From positions 30,447 through 94,446 of the forward strand of contig JBGAHL010000019.1 in assembly GCA_044226205.1 (NCBI GenBank): 64,000 bases of DNA, written 5' to 3'. Of the stretch, positions 9,098-18,149 are shown piece by piece. Origin of the DNA: M3007 sp044226205. GTDB lineage: Bacteria; Bacteroidota; Bacteroidia; Chitinophagales; Saprospiraceae. The first letter of the stretch is position 1, and every line of letters starts with the position of its first letter. A model generated the notes under the pieces. It was not told where the DNA came from and did no database searches. It was given only the letters and a program-made list of their open reading frames with translations. The translations under genes were made by a program, and so were the position numbers.

Positions 9098-9129
9098 ACT
9101 GCTTAGGTCAGAGCGATGAGGGCACTGCC
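9098..9129 (+). repeat. 32-bp direct repeat, right copy
   Basis: Identical to 7320-7351. It is followed at 9134-9149 by CCAGTATCCGTTTTTT, a second copy of the sequence found just before the left repeat, so the order of the two short repeats is swapped on the two sides. Confidence 0.8.
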
Positions 9130-9166
9130 CTAACCAGTATCCGTTTTTTATTGTTTCAAAAAAGCC

Positions 9167-11680
9167 CTACCGCCCCCAGCGCCCCGCATCGAGCCAATAA
9201 ATCAGCTTGATCGTCAGGGTGTTATCGTCCGGCGCTTTCATGGTGTGGCGCCAGTTGTCGAAGAAGTCGGCTTCGCGGTCGCGGTCGAAAGTAAACACGG
9301 CGTCTTTCCAGATGACGTTGAGGAAGCTGCCCGGGGCGAATTGCCAGGTGTACACAAAATCGATGTTGAACAGGTTGAAATTTTCATCGGCCGTGCCCTG
9401 CCATTCCGTGTGCGTCAGGGAGCCGTCGTCGTTGAGGTGCAGGTACTCCTTGTAGTACAATTTGGCCCAGTAATGCCGCGCCCTGATGGCGAGATTCATA
9501 CGCGGACCGAAGAGGTATTGGCCCGAAACGGAGTTGTTGAAAGTCGTGATGTTGCGCCTGCCGAAAATGATATCGTCCGGGTTGTCCCAGTTGACGGCCC
9601 CGAAGTTGGAGTGATCTTTCGTCGCACTGAAGTCGGCCGAGATCCGCAAGTGGTCGCTCGCTACCCAGGTCGGAGATACGCTGAAACTGATGTAAGGGTC
9701 GTTGGGAATGGGGCTTTCGGCAAAGCTGAGCGCAAAACTGGCGAACAATTTTTTGCGCTGGTCGGTGGTGTAAATCGGGGTGATGTACACATAGGGTGCG
9801 CGGTAAAACTGCTTGCCCGGAATGCGGGGTTCGAAAAAGTCGTAATACCAGAACGGGCGGCTGCCGAAGGACAAGGCAAACTGGTTCTGGCTTTTGGTCA
9901 GCGTTTCGGCAAAACCGTTGACCTCGACGGCCTCCCAGCGGCGGGGGAAGCTGAGGAAGGTGTTTTCTACGGAAAGATCAAAAAACGTGTACAGCCTGTT
10001 GCCCTTGGGCTGATAATTGCCGTAAGCGATGCGGGCAAACTGACGCAGGTAGTTGTTGCGCTGATAAAGTCCGAGGTCGCTCTGGTCGTAGTGGTCGTCG
10101 GCTGCGAAGTGGGCCGCCACCCAGGTCCACATGCCGCTTACTTTCCCTACCCCGAGGCTGTAACCCAGGCCTTTGTCCGCGGCTTCGCCGGGTTGGTTCC
10201 ACACGGCCGACAGGCGGCCGTCGCCGAAAATTTCGTAGCGATTTTTTTTGTCGCGCAAGTTGAACGTCGCCGCCGACACGTTGGCGTCGCGGTCGGCGCC
10301 TTCGCGCAGCACGTTGGTGTTGGTGAAAGAAACAGCCGAGTTGTTTGGCAAAAGTTGGTCGATCACGACGACGTTGTAATTGGTCAGCGGCGCCGTCTCG
10401 ATGCGCCGTTCGGCGCCGGTTTCCTCGTTTTTCAACACGGCTTCCGTCGGGGCGGCCACAGCATTGAGCACCCCGATGCCGAGTTTGGAGCGGGTGCGGC
10501 CGGAAAGTTTGGTCGCGTTGTAAAGCGATTGTTGAGAGGGATTTTTTCGGATGACTTCACTGGAGTCGGCTAAAAAAGGCACGAACGGGTACAAGGCCGG
10601 GGTGCCGCCTATTCTTCTGGAATACAGCAGGTTGCCCTTGTTGAACAACTCGGTACCCTCGGTAAAAAACTGCCGTCTTTCCTCGTATTGAATTTCGAAA
10701 GGGGAGAGGTTGCGGATGATGTTGTCGCTTTGCACCTCGCCGAAATTGGGGATGAGCGTGGCGTCGAGGGTGAAACTTTCATTGAGGCCCCATTTGACGT
10801 CCATGCCGCCGCTGATGGTGCGCGCGGTCGCAAATTCGACGGGGTCTTCCGACACGGGTGAGCGCTGGACCGAGGCTGCCACGTACGGCGAAAACGCCAG
10901 ACGAAGCGGCGGGTTGAGATTGCTGAGGCCGCTCAGGTCGCCCCATTGAGGCAGGGCGCCGCCGCCGTTGGGATCGACCGGGCTCCAGGTGCTGAACTCG
11001 TTGAGGTAGCGAATCTGGCGGGCGATCTGGATGCCCCAGGTTTGTTCGGCCGATTGCGGAAATCGCAGGGCGCTGAACGGAATGCGCATCTCGACCGACC
11101 AGCCGTCGGCGTGCAATTTGACCTCCGAATCCCAGACGGCATCCCAGGAAACATCCACGCCTACCAGAGGCGACATGCGGCCGTCCATTTGCACGTTGCC
11201 GGCGGTCACCTGAAAGCGAAAGGCATTCTGGCGATCGTGATAGGTATCGAACCCGATATGCAATTCGTCGGCCGTACTGCCTGCATCGCGCTGACTAAGG
11301 TCGGTTCGGATTTTATCGCCGGGCTGATACAAATAGGCGCCGACGTAGACGGCCTCGTCGGTGTACACGATACGCAGCTCGGTGCGTTCGGCGGCCGGCC
11401 GGCCGAAGACGGGGCTGTTGGTCACAAAATCGCCCAGCACGTCGGCCTGCGCCCAACAGGCGTCGTTGAGCTCGCCGTCGATACGAGGGGCGATATCTAC
11501 CCGTCGGGTGGTGGTTTTTCGCCGGTTGGCGTCGGTCGTGGGGCCGTAGCTTTGGGCGTGGAGGCCGGTGGAGAGCAGGCTAGCCGACAGGAAGCAGCAA
11601 AGCAGAAACAGTTTTGGGGTCCGGGAAGGGCAAAAAAGGTGGAAAAAAGGCACAGCGGAGGAGGGTTGTTTTGTTTTCAT
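9167..11680 (-). CDS. DUF5916 family outer-membrane protein with CBM9-like domain
   Basis: 837-residue exported protein. After a signal peptide (cleavage after the HAQ near residue 43) comes a CBM9-like carbohydrate-binding fold (about 55-245) recognised by PRIDGELNDACWAQAD and the FDTYHDRQNAFRFQV stretch. The remaining 570 residues are rich in alternating aromatic and polar strands and end in W-G-R, as expected for an outer-membrane beta barrel. This arrangement is that of the DUF5916 family, common in Bacteroidota and of unsettled function, perhaps binding or import of oligosaccharides or peptides. It has no SusC/SusD neighbours here. ATG at 11680 gives a long but acceptable signal sequence. 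Confidence 0.85.
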   Translation of the reverse strand: MKTKQPSSAVPFFHLFCPSRTPKLFLLCCFLSASLLSTGLHAQSYGPTTDANRRKTTTRRVDIAPRIDGELNDACWAQADVLGDFVTNSPVFGRPAAERTELRIVYTDEAVYVGAYLYQPGDKIRTDLSQRDAGSTADELHIGFDTYHDRQNAFRFQVTAGNVQMDGRMSPLVGVDVSWDAVWDSEVKLHADGWSVEMRIPFSALRFPQSAEQTWGIQIARQIRYLNEFSTWSPVDPNGGGALPQWGDLSGLSNLNPPLRLAFSPYVAASVQRSPVSEDPVEFATARTISGGMDVKWGLNESFTLDATLIPNFGEVQSDNIIRNLSPFEIQYEERRQFFTEGTELFNKGNLLYSRRIGGTPALYPFVPFLADSSEVIRKNPSQQSLYNATKLSGRTRSKLGIGVLNAVAAPTEAVLKNEETGAERRIETAPLTNYNVVVIDQLLPNNSAVSFTNTNVLREGADRDANVSAATFNLRDKKNRYEIFGDGRLSAVWNQPGEAADKGLGYSLGVGKVSGMWTWVAAHFAADDHYDQSDLGLYQRNNYLRQFARIAYGNYQPKGNRLYTFFDLSVENTFLSFPRRWEAVEVNGFAETLTKSQNQFALSFGSRPFWYYDFFEPRIPGKQFYRAPYVYITPIYTTDQRKKLFASFALSFAESPIPNDPYISFSVSPTWVASDHLRISADFSATKDHSNFGAVNWDNPDDIIFGRRNITTFNNSVSGQYLFGPRMNLAIRARHYWAKLYYKEYLHLNDDGSLTHTEWQGTADENFNLFNIDFVYTWQFAPGSFLNVIWKDAVFTFDRDREADFFDNWRHTMKAPDDNTLTIKLIYWLDAGRWGR

Positions 11681-11823
11681 AACATCATTTGAAAAAACGG
11701 GTAGTTGTTCAAAGCAAAGGAACGCGCGAATTCAAAGCAGCCTCATAATTTTCTGCAAAACGGTTTTTCCTGAAAACAAACGACAAATTCCGGTAGTCGA
11801 AAGCCTTGCGCCGTAAAATGCCC

Positions 11824-11831
11824 TAAATTTG
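11824..11831 (+). promoter_or_regulatory. Candidate -7 box TAAATTTG
   Basis: Matches the Bacteroidota -7 consensus TAnnTTTG. It lies 10 bases before the ATG at 11842, implying a very short leader. No good -33 TTTG at the usual distance. Confidence 0.35.
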
Positions 11832-11841
11832 CCGGGTCATT

Positions 11842-12843
11842 ATGAAAGTCGTGATTCCTGTCGCTGGCGCCGGCATGCGCCTTCGCCCGCATACATACAC
11901 TCAGCCCAAGCCCCTCATGCCGGTAGCGGGGAAGCCCATTATTTGTTTTATCATAGACAAACTGGTGGAAGTCGGGCTCAACGACTTTGTTTTCGTCATT
12001 GGTTATCTGGGCGATAAAATCCGCGATTTTATCGAAGAACGCTACCCCGACCTGCACACCGAGTTCGTGTATCAGGAGCATCGGGAGGGCTCGGGCCATG
12101 CTATCTGGACCGCCCGGGAGGCCATCGAAGACGAAGACGAGATCTTTATCGCGTTCGGCGATACCATTTTCGATGTCGATCTGCGGCAGATGCTCGATTG
12201 CGCGAGTTCCTGCCTCGGCGTCAAACAGGTCAGTGATCCGAGGGAGTTCGGGGTGGCCGAGTTTGGCGAAGACGGCTTTGTGACGCGGCTGGTGGAAAAA
12301 CCCCGCATTCCCAAGTCGAACATGGCGATCGTCGGCCTTTACAAAGTGCGCGAGGTGCCCGAGTTGCTCAAAGCGGTGGAGTTTTTGATGGAAAATGACA
12401 CCCGCACTGTCGGTGAGTACCAGTTGACCGATGCCTTGCAGCACATGGTCGAACAAGGCATTCGCTTCCAGACCGTGCCGGTCAGCAACTGGTTCGACTG
12501 CGGCCGGAAAGAAGTGTTGCTCGAAACCAACGCCATGCTCCTGGCCCAGCGCGGCTACGCTGCCAGCGAATCGGCTTTGCCCGACCTCGACAATACGATC
12601 ATCATCCACCCCGTCTTTATCGGCGAAAACTGCCGCATTTCCAACAGCATCATCGGCCCCAACGTCACTATCGGCAACGATGTGCAAATCAACTATTCCA
12701 TTGTAAAAGACAGTATTATCGGCAATTTCGCCGCGCTGAAAGATGTCGTGCTCAACCGTTCGGTCATCGGCTCCGATGCGGCCGTCAGGGGCATGAACCT
12801 CAGTCTGAATATCGGGGATAACACGGAAATCGGGTTCGATTAA
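11842..12843 (+). CDS. NDP-sugar nucleotidyltransferase with left-handed beta-helix tail
   Basis: 333-residue cytoplasmic enzyme that couples a sugar-1-phosphate to an NTP. The N-terminal pyrophosphorylase motif reads GAGMRLRPHTYTQPKPLMP, with the product-site FGDTIFDVD following near residue 110 and EYQLTDALQ near residue 193. From about 245 onward hexapeptide-type repeats (IIGPNVTIGNDVQI and similar) form a short beta helix. This resembles RmlA-like glucose-1-phosphate thymidylyl- or uridylyltransferases; the base and sugar are not determined. It is flanked by unrelated genes and probably transcribed alone. Confidence 0.85.
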   Translation: MKVVIPVAGAGMRLRPHTYTQPKPLMPVAGKPIICFIIDKLVEVGLNDFVFVIGYLGDKIRDFIEERYPDLHTEFVYQEHREGSGHAIWTAREAIEDEDEIFIAFGDTIFDVDLRQMLDCASSCLGVKQVSDPREFGVAEFGEDGFVTRLVEKPRIPKSNMAIVGLYKVREVPELLKAVEFLMENDTRTVGEYQLTDALQHMVEQGIRFQTVPVSNWFDCGRKEVLLETNAMLLAQRGYAASESALPDLDNTIIIHPVFIGENCRISNSIIGPNVTIGNDVQINYSIVKDSIIGNFAALKDVVLNRSVIGSDAAVRGMNLSLNIGDNTEIGFD

Positions 12844-12947
12844 AGTATGTTTTGGGTTTTCTGCCGGAGGCAAGAAATCCAAAACGCGCTCTTTGAAACC
12901 ATTTCAAAAACTTGCGGTATTTTTCTCCTTCATTTACACCAACTGCC

Positions 12948-13256
12948 ATGTCGAAAACTTCCCTCATCCTGTTCTGGATTTTCTGGCTGCTCGATGTCCT
13001 GCTCGCACTCTACGGGTATCGCGAGTTTATCCTCGGCGTCTTCGGGCAATACGCCTCCCCCACAGCCAAATACCTGGGCCTCTGGGTGGTATTGCTGGCC
13101 GCCGGTTTGCTCATCCTTGCCGGAAGTATTTATTTGAAAGACCACGGTCGCACAGGTCTTGCCCTCACCGTGGTGGCTATCCCCATGGTGCTTGCCCTGC
13201 CTTACCTGTTGTACATCGTTTCGGTCATCCTGCTCGGTCCCAAAAACTGGCGCTGA
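12948..13256 (+). CDS. Small integral membrane protein
   Basis: 102 residues with three hydrophobic segments (about 5-25, 38-58 and 69-94) separated by short polar turns. No family was recognised. The ATG at 12948 is preferred because it puts the first helix directly at the N terminus. A second small membrane protein follows 38 bases downstream, so the two are likely co-transcribed. Confidence 0.65.
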   Translation: MSKTSLILFWIFWLLDVLLALYGYREFILGVFGQYASPTAKYLGLWVVLLAAGLLILAGSIYLKDHGRTGLALTVVAIPMVLALPYLLYIVSVILLGPKNWR

Positions 13257-13294
13257 TCGACCGCCGTTTTATCCATTACTCATCCTGTCCGGCC

Positions 13295-13615
13295 ATGTAT
13301 TACATCCAGTACGCATTTCTCTGCCTTTTCGTCGGCTCGTACCTCTACTTTCATTTTTCGGGCGCCCCGGCGCCGCCCTTTTTCGAAACGGCCCGGCTGG
13401 TCGTGGCATGGGGCTTTCTCCTCTGGGGAGGCTACTATGCCGGCCGCATCATAATCGACTGCGTACTGTCGTATTCAAAGGGGGAAATGACCGCTCTAAA
13501 CGCCCGAAACGGTTTTTTGCTGGCCTTGCTGAACTATCTTCCTGTATTCCTGATGTCGTTTTTTTTGTTGCGCGGAGTCGCCGGGGTGGCTGCCGGAAGC
13601 AGCAGCGGGCAATAG
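13295..13615 (+). CDS. Small integral membrane protein
   Basis: 106 residues beginning MYYIQYAFLC, with about three membrane segments and a Gly/Ala/Ser-rich C terminus. No known domain was recognised. The in-frame stretch upstream from 12893 overlaps the preceding gene in another frame and is not accepted. Likely second gene of a two-gene unit with 12948-13256. Confidence 0.6.
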   Translation: MYYIQYAFLCLFVGSYLYFHFSGAPAPPFFETARLVVAWGFLLWGGYYAGRIIIDCVLSYSKGEMTALNARNGFLLALLNYLPVFLMSFFLLRGVAGVAAGSSSGQ

Positions 13616-13692
13616 CAGGCCTTTCTTCTTCCCGACTTTCCTTTGTCAATTTGCTGCCATTGCCCACCGCGTATTGGCTTTGCAAACTTGTT

Positions 13693-14007
13693 TTAGTTCG
13701 ACATCGCAAGCAATTCCATGGCGCAACGCTCGCAAGCATCCGCATTGGCGGCATAGGGGTCGTTTTCGAGCGCGAGGTTGCGGCATTCTTCGGCGCATGC
13801 CAAGGCAATTCGAGTGCATAGCTGATTCATTTCCAGGCTAAAAGGGGAGTGGCGGGCCTGGAGTTTTATGTTGACATTAAAAACGTCGGCGCAGTCCTGG
13901 CAAATCATGGAGCAATATTCGTTGCCATCCAGCATGGCAATTTCAGCGCAATTTTCACACGAGGCGGCACATGCGCGGAACATATCGGTGAAGTTCGGAG
14001 GCATCAT
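13693..14007 (-). CDS. Cys-rich four-helix-bundle copper-binding protein (DUF326)
   Basis: 104-residue soluble protein with many cysteines in helical spacing: RACAASCENCAE, YCSMICQDCADVF, LACAEEC and DACERCAM. This is the pattern of the DUF326/Csp family, four-helix bundles that hold Cu(I) through inward-facing Cys. There is no signal peptide, so a cytosolic store like Csp3 is more likely than an exported one. Two adjacent start codons exist (14007 and 14004). No copper exporter or chaperone gene adjoins it. Confidence 0.85.
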   Translation of the reverse strand: MMPPNFTDMFRACAASCENCAEIAMLDGNEYCSMICQDCADVFNVNIKLQARHSPFSLEMNQLCTRIALACAEECRNLALENDPYAANADACERCAMELLAMSN

Positions 14008-14222
14008 AGGACCAGTGTTTTAATGGTGAAGCGATGGGTCAAAATTACCCGCTCGTTTACCCCTCTGCCAATGATTCGGGTCATGAAGGCAAATGAGTGA
14101 ATTGTTCCGGCACGCATGTTTAGGCTGTAGCGATTTTTGTCATGGGCAGGTTAAATTTTTGTTGTATTTAATAAGATTTAATCCAAATAAAAGCAACTTT
14201 GCGGCGCTAAAACACTTTGACC

Positions 14223-15470
14223 ATGCGCTCAAATTTTGCCGCAACCCTCCTGATTTTACTTGCTACGGCCCTGAATGCACAGGAAAACAGCCAATTGGAC
14301 TCGCTGTCCGGTTCGGAAGCCGGGCGAAAAAAACTGGAACTCGTCACTTACGGATCGATCAACTACCACCGTTTCGACTGGCAGATCTGGCCGGAAAAAA
14401 GGGACGAGGTCGATTTCGAACGAGCCGTCATCGAAGGTAGTTACCGATTTGCGCCCCGCTGGTCGCTCAACGCCGAACTGGAGTTCGAGCATGGCGGAAC
14501 CGGCGTTGCCGTGGAGTTCGACCGCTTTGAAGAGTTCGGCGAATTTGAATACGAGGTGGAAAAAGGCGGCGAAGTCCGCTTTGAAGAATTCAACCTGGAC
14601 TGGTCCTGGGGCGCCGGCCAGCAGCAGCATCTGACGGTCGGCTACGTCAAGGTGCCTTTTGGGCTGATCACCTTTCGGGATGAGCCCGACGAATACCTGA
14701 CCAACACCCTGCCCATGATGGAAAATACCCTTTTGCCCACCGACTGGGCCGAGTTCGGGGTGTTGGCGCAGGGAAAACTCGGTCGCTGGCGCTACTATGC
14801 CGGGCTGGTCAACAGCCTGGACGGCAGCGCGTTCAATTCCGCCAATTTTATCAAACGCGGCAACCAGAAACGCTTCGAAACCGTAAACGCCGAAGACTGG
14901 GCCGCTGTGGGCCGACTGGATTACGAGTTCGGGCACGAACAGGCCATCGGGGTGTCGGGCTATTTTGGCAATACGCGCAACAACCGCCCCAAGCCCGACC
15001 TCGCCGTCGACGCTTACCTCTCCTTGCTGGATGCCCACCTGGTGTACGAACGGGAGCCGTTCGAGCTCACGGGCCAGTTGATCTACGGCCAATTGCAAAA
15101 TTCCGAGGCTTTGACCAACGCCAACCGCAACCTGTCGAACAACCTCAACGTGAAACGCACGCCCGTGGCCAGCGCAGCGCTCGGCTGGAGTGTCGAACTG
15201 GGCTTCGAAGTATTCGAGGTGTTCAGGCGTCATCCCAAGGGCGAGCTGACGGTGTTCGGGCGCTACGATGATTTCGATTCCATGTACAAAACGCAGGGCC
15301 AGGTCGTGGACAATCCGCGCTGGGATCGCAGCATCGTCACCTTTGGCCTCAATTACCAGCCCATTCCCCAAATCGTGCTGAAATCGCAGTATTCCGTGGA
15401 AAAACTCGGCATTCCAACCGGCAATCTGCAAAAAACCTATTCCGTGGGGATCGGATTTCACATCCATTGA
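14223..15470 (+). CDS. Outer-membrane porin-like beta-barrel protein
   Basis: 415 residues with signal peptide ending in LNAQ and then repeated amphipathic strands ending in a final GFHIH, typical of a 16- or 18-strand porin of the phosphate-selective porin (OprO/OprP-like) group. ATG at 14223 is chosen over an upstream TTG. It is followed after 44 bases by an imelysin lipoprotein and then a di-haem oxidoreductase, so it is probably the outer-membrane part of an iron-related uptake unit. Substrate is inferred from context only. Confidence 0.8.
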   Translation: MRSNFAATLLILLATALNAQENSQLDSLSGSEAGRKKLELVTYGSINYHRFDWQIWPEKRDEVDFERAVIEGSYRFAPRWSLNAELEFEHGGTGVAVEFDRFEEFGEFEYEVEKGGEVRFEEFNLDWSWGAGQQQHLTVGYVKVPFGLITFRDEPDEYLTNTLPMMENTLLPTDWAEFGVLAQGKLGRWRYYAGLVNSLDGSAFNSANFIKRGNQKRFETVNAEDWAAVGRLDYEFGHEQAIGVSGYFGNTRNNRPKPDLAVDAYLSLLDAHLVYEREPFELTGQLIYGQLQNSEALTNANRNLSNNLNVKRTPVASAALGWSVELGFEVFEVFRRHPKGELTVFGRYDDFDSMYKTQGQVVDNPRWDRSIVTFGLNYQPIPQIVLKSQYSVEKLGIPTGNLQKTYSVGIGFHIH

Positions 15471-15514
15471 AGTCTCACGGGCCACATTTTCCAACAGCAA
15501 CTGTCTGATTTTTT

Positions 15515-16567
15515 ATGAAAAAAATCCTCCCGTGCATGTTCCTGGCGCTGTTCCTGCTGCCAGCCTGCAAAGACACCGAAACCGACACGCCGGCAGCTGA
15601 TTATTCCGCATTGCTCGCTACCACCGGCCAGGACGTCATTCTCCAAACCTACGCCGAACTGGACGCCCAAACGGGGCTGCTGGTGGCGGCCCTCACCACC
15701 CTTGAAAACGCTCCCACCACCGAACACCTCGATGCCGCCCGGCAGGCCTGGCGCGATGCCCGCCTTCCCTGGGAGCAGGCCGAAGGCTTCCTTTTTGGTC
15801 CCGTCGATCAGCAGGGCATCGACCCTGCCATGGATTCCTGGCCGGTAAATGAAGTGGACCTGCAAAACGTACTGAACAGCAACAACGCCCTCACCAAAAG
15901 TTTCATCGATCAGCAGGAAGGCACCGTCAAGGGGTTTCACACGATCGAATACCTGATTTTCGGCGCTGCCGGCAACAAAACGGTCGATCAGTTTTCGACA
16001 CGTGAATTTGAATACCTGCGCGCCTGCGCGGAAAGCCTGAAAGGCGAGACGAACAAACTGTACAATTCCTGGTCGGCTTCCGCAGGCAATTATGTGGGCA
16101 ATCTGCTCCACGCCGGCACCTCGCAGAGCATTTATCCCAGCCAGAAAGCCGCCGTTGAGGAAATCGTCAACGGCCTGATTACCATTGCCGACGAGGTGGC
16201 CAACGGCAAGATCAACGACCCTTTTTCGCAGCAAAACGTCACACTGGAGGAAAGTCGGTTCAGCGGCAACTCGAAAGCCGATTTTGCCGACAACATCCGC
16301 AGCGTGCGCAACATCTACTTCGGCGCGCTGGGCGGCGGGCAAAGCGCAACCAGTCTGCACGTGCTCGTCATGGAAAAAGACCCCGGCCTGCACAACCGCT
16401 TGTCGGTTCGCATCGACGAGGCGATTGCCGCGATTGAAAATATTCCCGGCTCGTTTACGACCGCCATTTTTGACCACCCCGACGAAGTTCAGAATGCCCA
16501 GAATAAGGTGAGGGATTTGCTGCAAACCCTGCAGGGCGAGTTGTCGCCGCTCGTGCAATCACTTTAA
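15515..16567 (+). CDS. Imelysin-family lipoprotein (peptidase M75-like)
   Basis: 350-residue predicted lipoprotein with lipobox LLPAC (Cys near residue 18). The imelysin signature GxHxxE appears as GFHTIEYLIFG near residue 145, in a mostly helical protein of usual family length. Imelysin-like proteins such as EfeM/EfeO are tied to iron uptake; peptidase activity is doubtful in most. The neighbours are a porin upstream and a di-haem oxidoreductase downstream, a recurrent association. Confidence 0.9.
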   Translation: MKKILPCMFLALFLLPACKDTETDTPAADYSALLATTGQDVILQTYAELDAQTGLLVAALTTLENAPTTEHLDAARQAWRDARLPWEQAEGFLFGPVDQQGIDPAMDSWPVNEVDLQNVLNSNNALTKSFIDQQEGTVKGFHTIEYLIFGAAGNKTVDQFSTREFEYLRACAESLKGETNKLYNSWSASAGNYVGNLLHAGTSQSIYPSQKAAVEEIVNGLITIADEVANGKINDPFSQQNVTLEESRFSGNSKADFADNIRSVRNIYFGALGGGQSATSLHVLVMEKDPGLHNRLSVRIDEAIAAIENIPGSFTTAIFDHPDEVQNAQNKVRDLLQTLQGELSPLVQSL

Positions 16568-16582
16568 AAAAGCAACGTCCAT

Positions 16583-16700
16583 TTTCACCGCAAAGACGCG
16601 GAGGCGCAAAGGGCGTCGCGATTTCTTTGCGCCTCCGCGTCTTTGCGGCAAAAATGGGCGTCGCGATTTCTTTGTGCCTCCGCGTCTTTGCGGTGAAAAA
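16583..16700. repeat. Array of palindromic ACCGCAAAGACGCGGAGGC repeats
   Basis: One forward arm (from 16583) and two inverted arms (about 16625-16650 and 16669-16698), so alternative hairpins are possible. The inverted arms come from a tandem duplication with a 45-base period starting GGGCGTCGCGATTTC at 16611 and 16656. It sits between imelysin and oxidoreductase genes and may act as an mRNA processing or partial termination element. Confidence 0.8.
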
Positions 16701-16729
16701 CGCGCACTTTAAAAAATGAAAATTTTGCC

Positions 16730-18100
16730 ATGAAAATGATCCGTTTTGGACTGTTTCCCGTCCTGTTTCTGGTAGCCTGTCAAAAACAGGACGCTTCACC
16801 TGATGTCGACCTGCGGTCCGAATATCAGCCGGGCGGCGCCACGACCGTTTCGGGGTTTTACAGCGATGCCTTCGAGCAGCCCTGTGCCAACCTCAACTCG
16901 GCTGAATTGTCGCGGCACCTCGACGCCGACGTAGTCTTCGAGTCAATTTTCGTCACCGCTCCCTCGCCGGTCAACGGCGGCCTGGGACCGCTTTTTAACC
17001 AAAGCTCCTGTGTTTCCTGCCACGGCCGCAATGGCCGCGCTGCTTTTCCCGCCGATCCTGCCGACCCGGGCGGACTTCTGTTTCGGCTCTCCCTGCCCGG
17101 CGCCGGCCCGCATGGCGAACCGCTGGCTGTGCCGGGGTTTGGCGGACAGTTGCAGACCAAGGCGATTTTCGGCGTTCAGCCGGAGGCAAAAATCGATATC
17201 GCCTTTCAGGAAGAGTTGCGGCAAATGATCGACGGGACGGTGTACACCCTTCGCAAGCCCGTTTTTACTCTTATTGATCCCTATACGGCGCTGCCTTCGG
17301 GTGTGCTGGTATCGCCCCGCCTGGCGCCGCCGGTGTTCGGGCTGGGTTTGCTGGAAAACATACCCGAGTCGGCGCTCCTGCAAAAAGAAGACCCGAACGA
17401 CGCCAATGGCGACGGCATCAGCGGGCGCGCCAACCGCGTCTGGGATGTCGGGCTGCAAGCTTTCGTGACCGGGCGTTTTGGCTGGAAAGCCGGGCAGCCG
17501 ACGCTGGTACAACAAAGTGCGGCGGCCTATTCAGGCGATATGGGGATCACCAGCCCCCTGTTTCCCACGGAATCGGCCGCCGGCCAGCCCCAGGCCGACC
17601 CGTTGGCCGACGACCCCGAAATCGATGCCAACACCCTCGATCTGGCCGCTTTTTATTGTCAAAGTCTGGCCGTACCCGCGCCGCGCGCCCTCGAAAGCGC
17701 CGATGTAGCCGCCGGTAAAAAACTGTTTTACGAAGCCGGCTGCACGGGTTGTCACACGCCCAGCTGGCAGACAGCCGCCAATGGTCCGTATCCGTTTTTG
17801 CTCAACCAGACGATTTGGCCTTACACCGATTTGTTGCTGCACGACATGGGCGAGGGCCTCGCCGACAAGCGCCCGGAATTTGACGCCGATGGCCGCGAAT
17901 GGCGTACGCCACCGCTTTGGGGAATAGGGCTCACGCGTACCGTCAACGGACACGATAATTACCTGCACGATGGCCGTGCCCGCTCGCTGCTCGAAGCCGT
18001 GTTGTGGCATGGCGGCGAAGCGGAACCGGCGCGTAAAAAGGTGGAAAATATGAGCGCCGGCCAGCGCGATCAACTGATTCGTTTTTTGGAGGCTTTGTAA
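16730..18100 (+). CDS. Di-haem oxidoreductase (DHOR, DUF1111) lipoprotein
   Basis: 456-residue predicted lipoprotein (lipobox LVAC, Cys near 16). Two c-type haem motifs are visible: SCVSCH (near 97-102) and CTGCH (near 338-342). The length and the DANGDGISGRAN element match the DUF1111 thiol/di-haem oxidoreductase family related to MauG and cytochrome c peroxidases. In this setting, next to imelysin, it probably carries out periplasmic redox chemistry linked to iron handling, which is inference. The repeat array precedes it, so expression relative to imelysin may be uncoupled. Confidence 0.9.
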   Translation: MKMIRFGLFPVLFLVACQKQDASPDVDLRSEYQPGGATTVSGFYSDAFEQPCANLNSAELSRHLDADVVFESIFVTAPSPVNGGLGPLFNQSSCVSCHGRNGRAAFPADPADPGGLLFRLSLPGAGPHGEPLAVPGFGGQLQTKAIFGVQPEAKIDIAFQEELRQMIDGTVYTLRKPVFTLIDPYTALPSGVLVSPRLAPPVFGLGLLENIPESALLQKEDPNDANGDGISGRANRVWDVGLQAFVTGRFGWKAGQPTLVQQSAAAYSGDMGITSPLFPTESAAGQPQADPLADDPEIDANTLDLAAFYCQSLAVPAPRALESADVAAGKKLFYEAGCTGCHTPSWQTAANGPYPFLLNQTIWPYTDLLLHDMGEGLADKRPEFDADGREWRTPPLWGIGLTRTVNGHDNYLHDGRARSLLEAVLWHGGEAEPARKKVENMSAGQRDQLIRFLEAL

Positions 18101-18149
18101 ATGTAAAAAGGGCGAATTTTGCGGCGCCCCGACCGCCTTGCAACCCGAT

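Noticed and set aside
9245..10573. 442-codon plus-strand frame opposite the DUF5916 gene
   Set aside because: Same reason: antisense to a well-supported exported protein.
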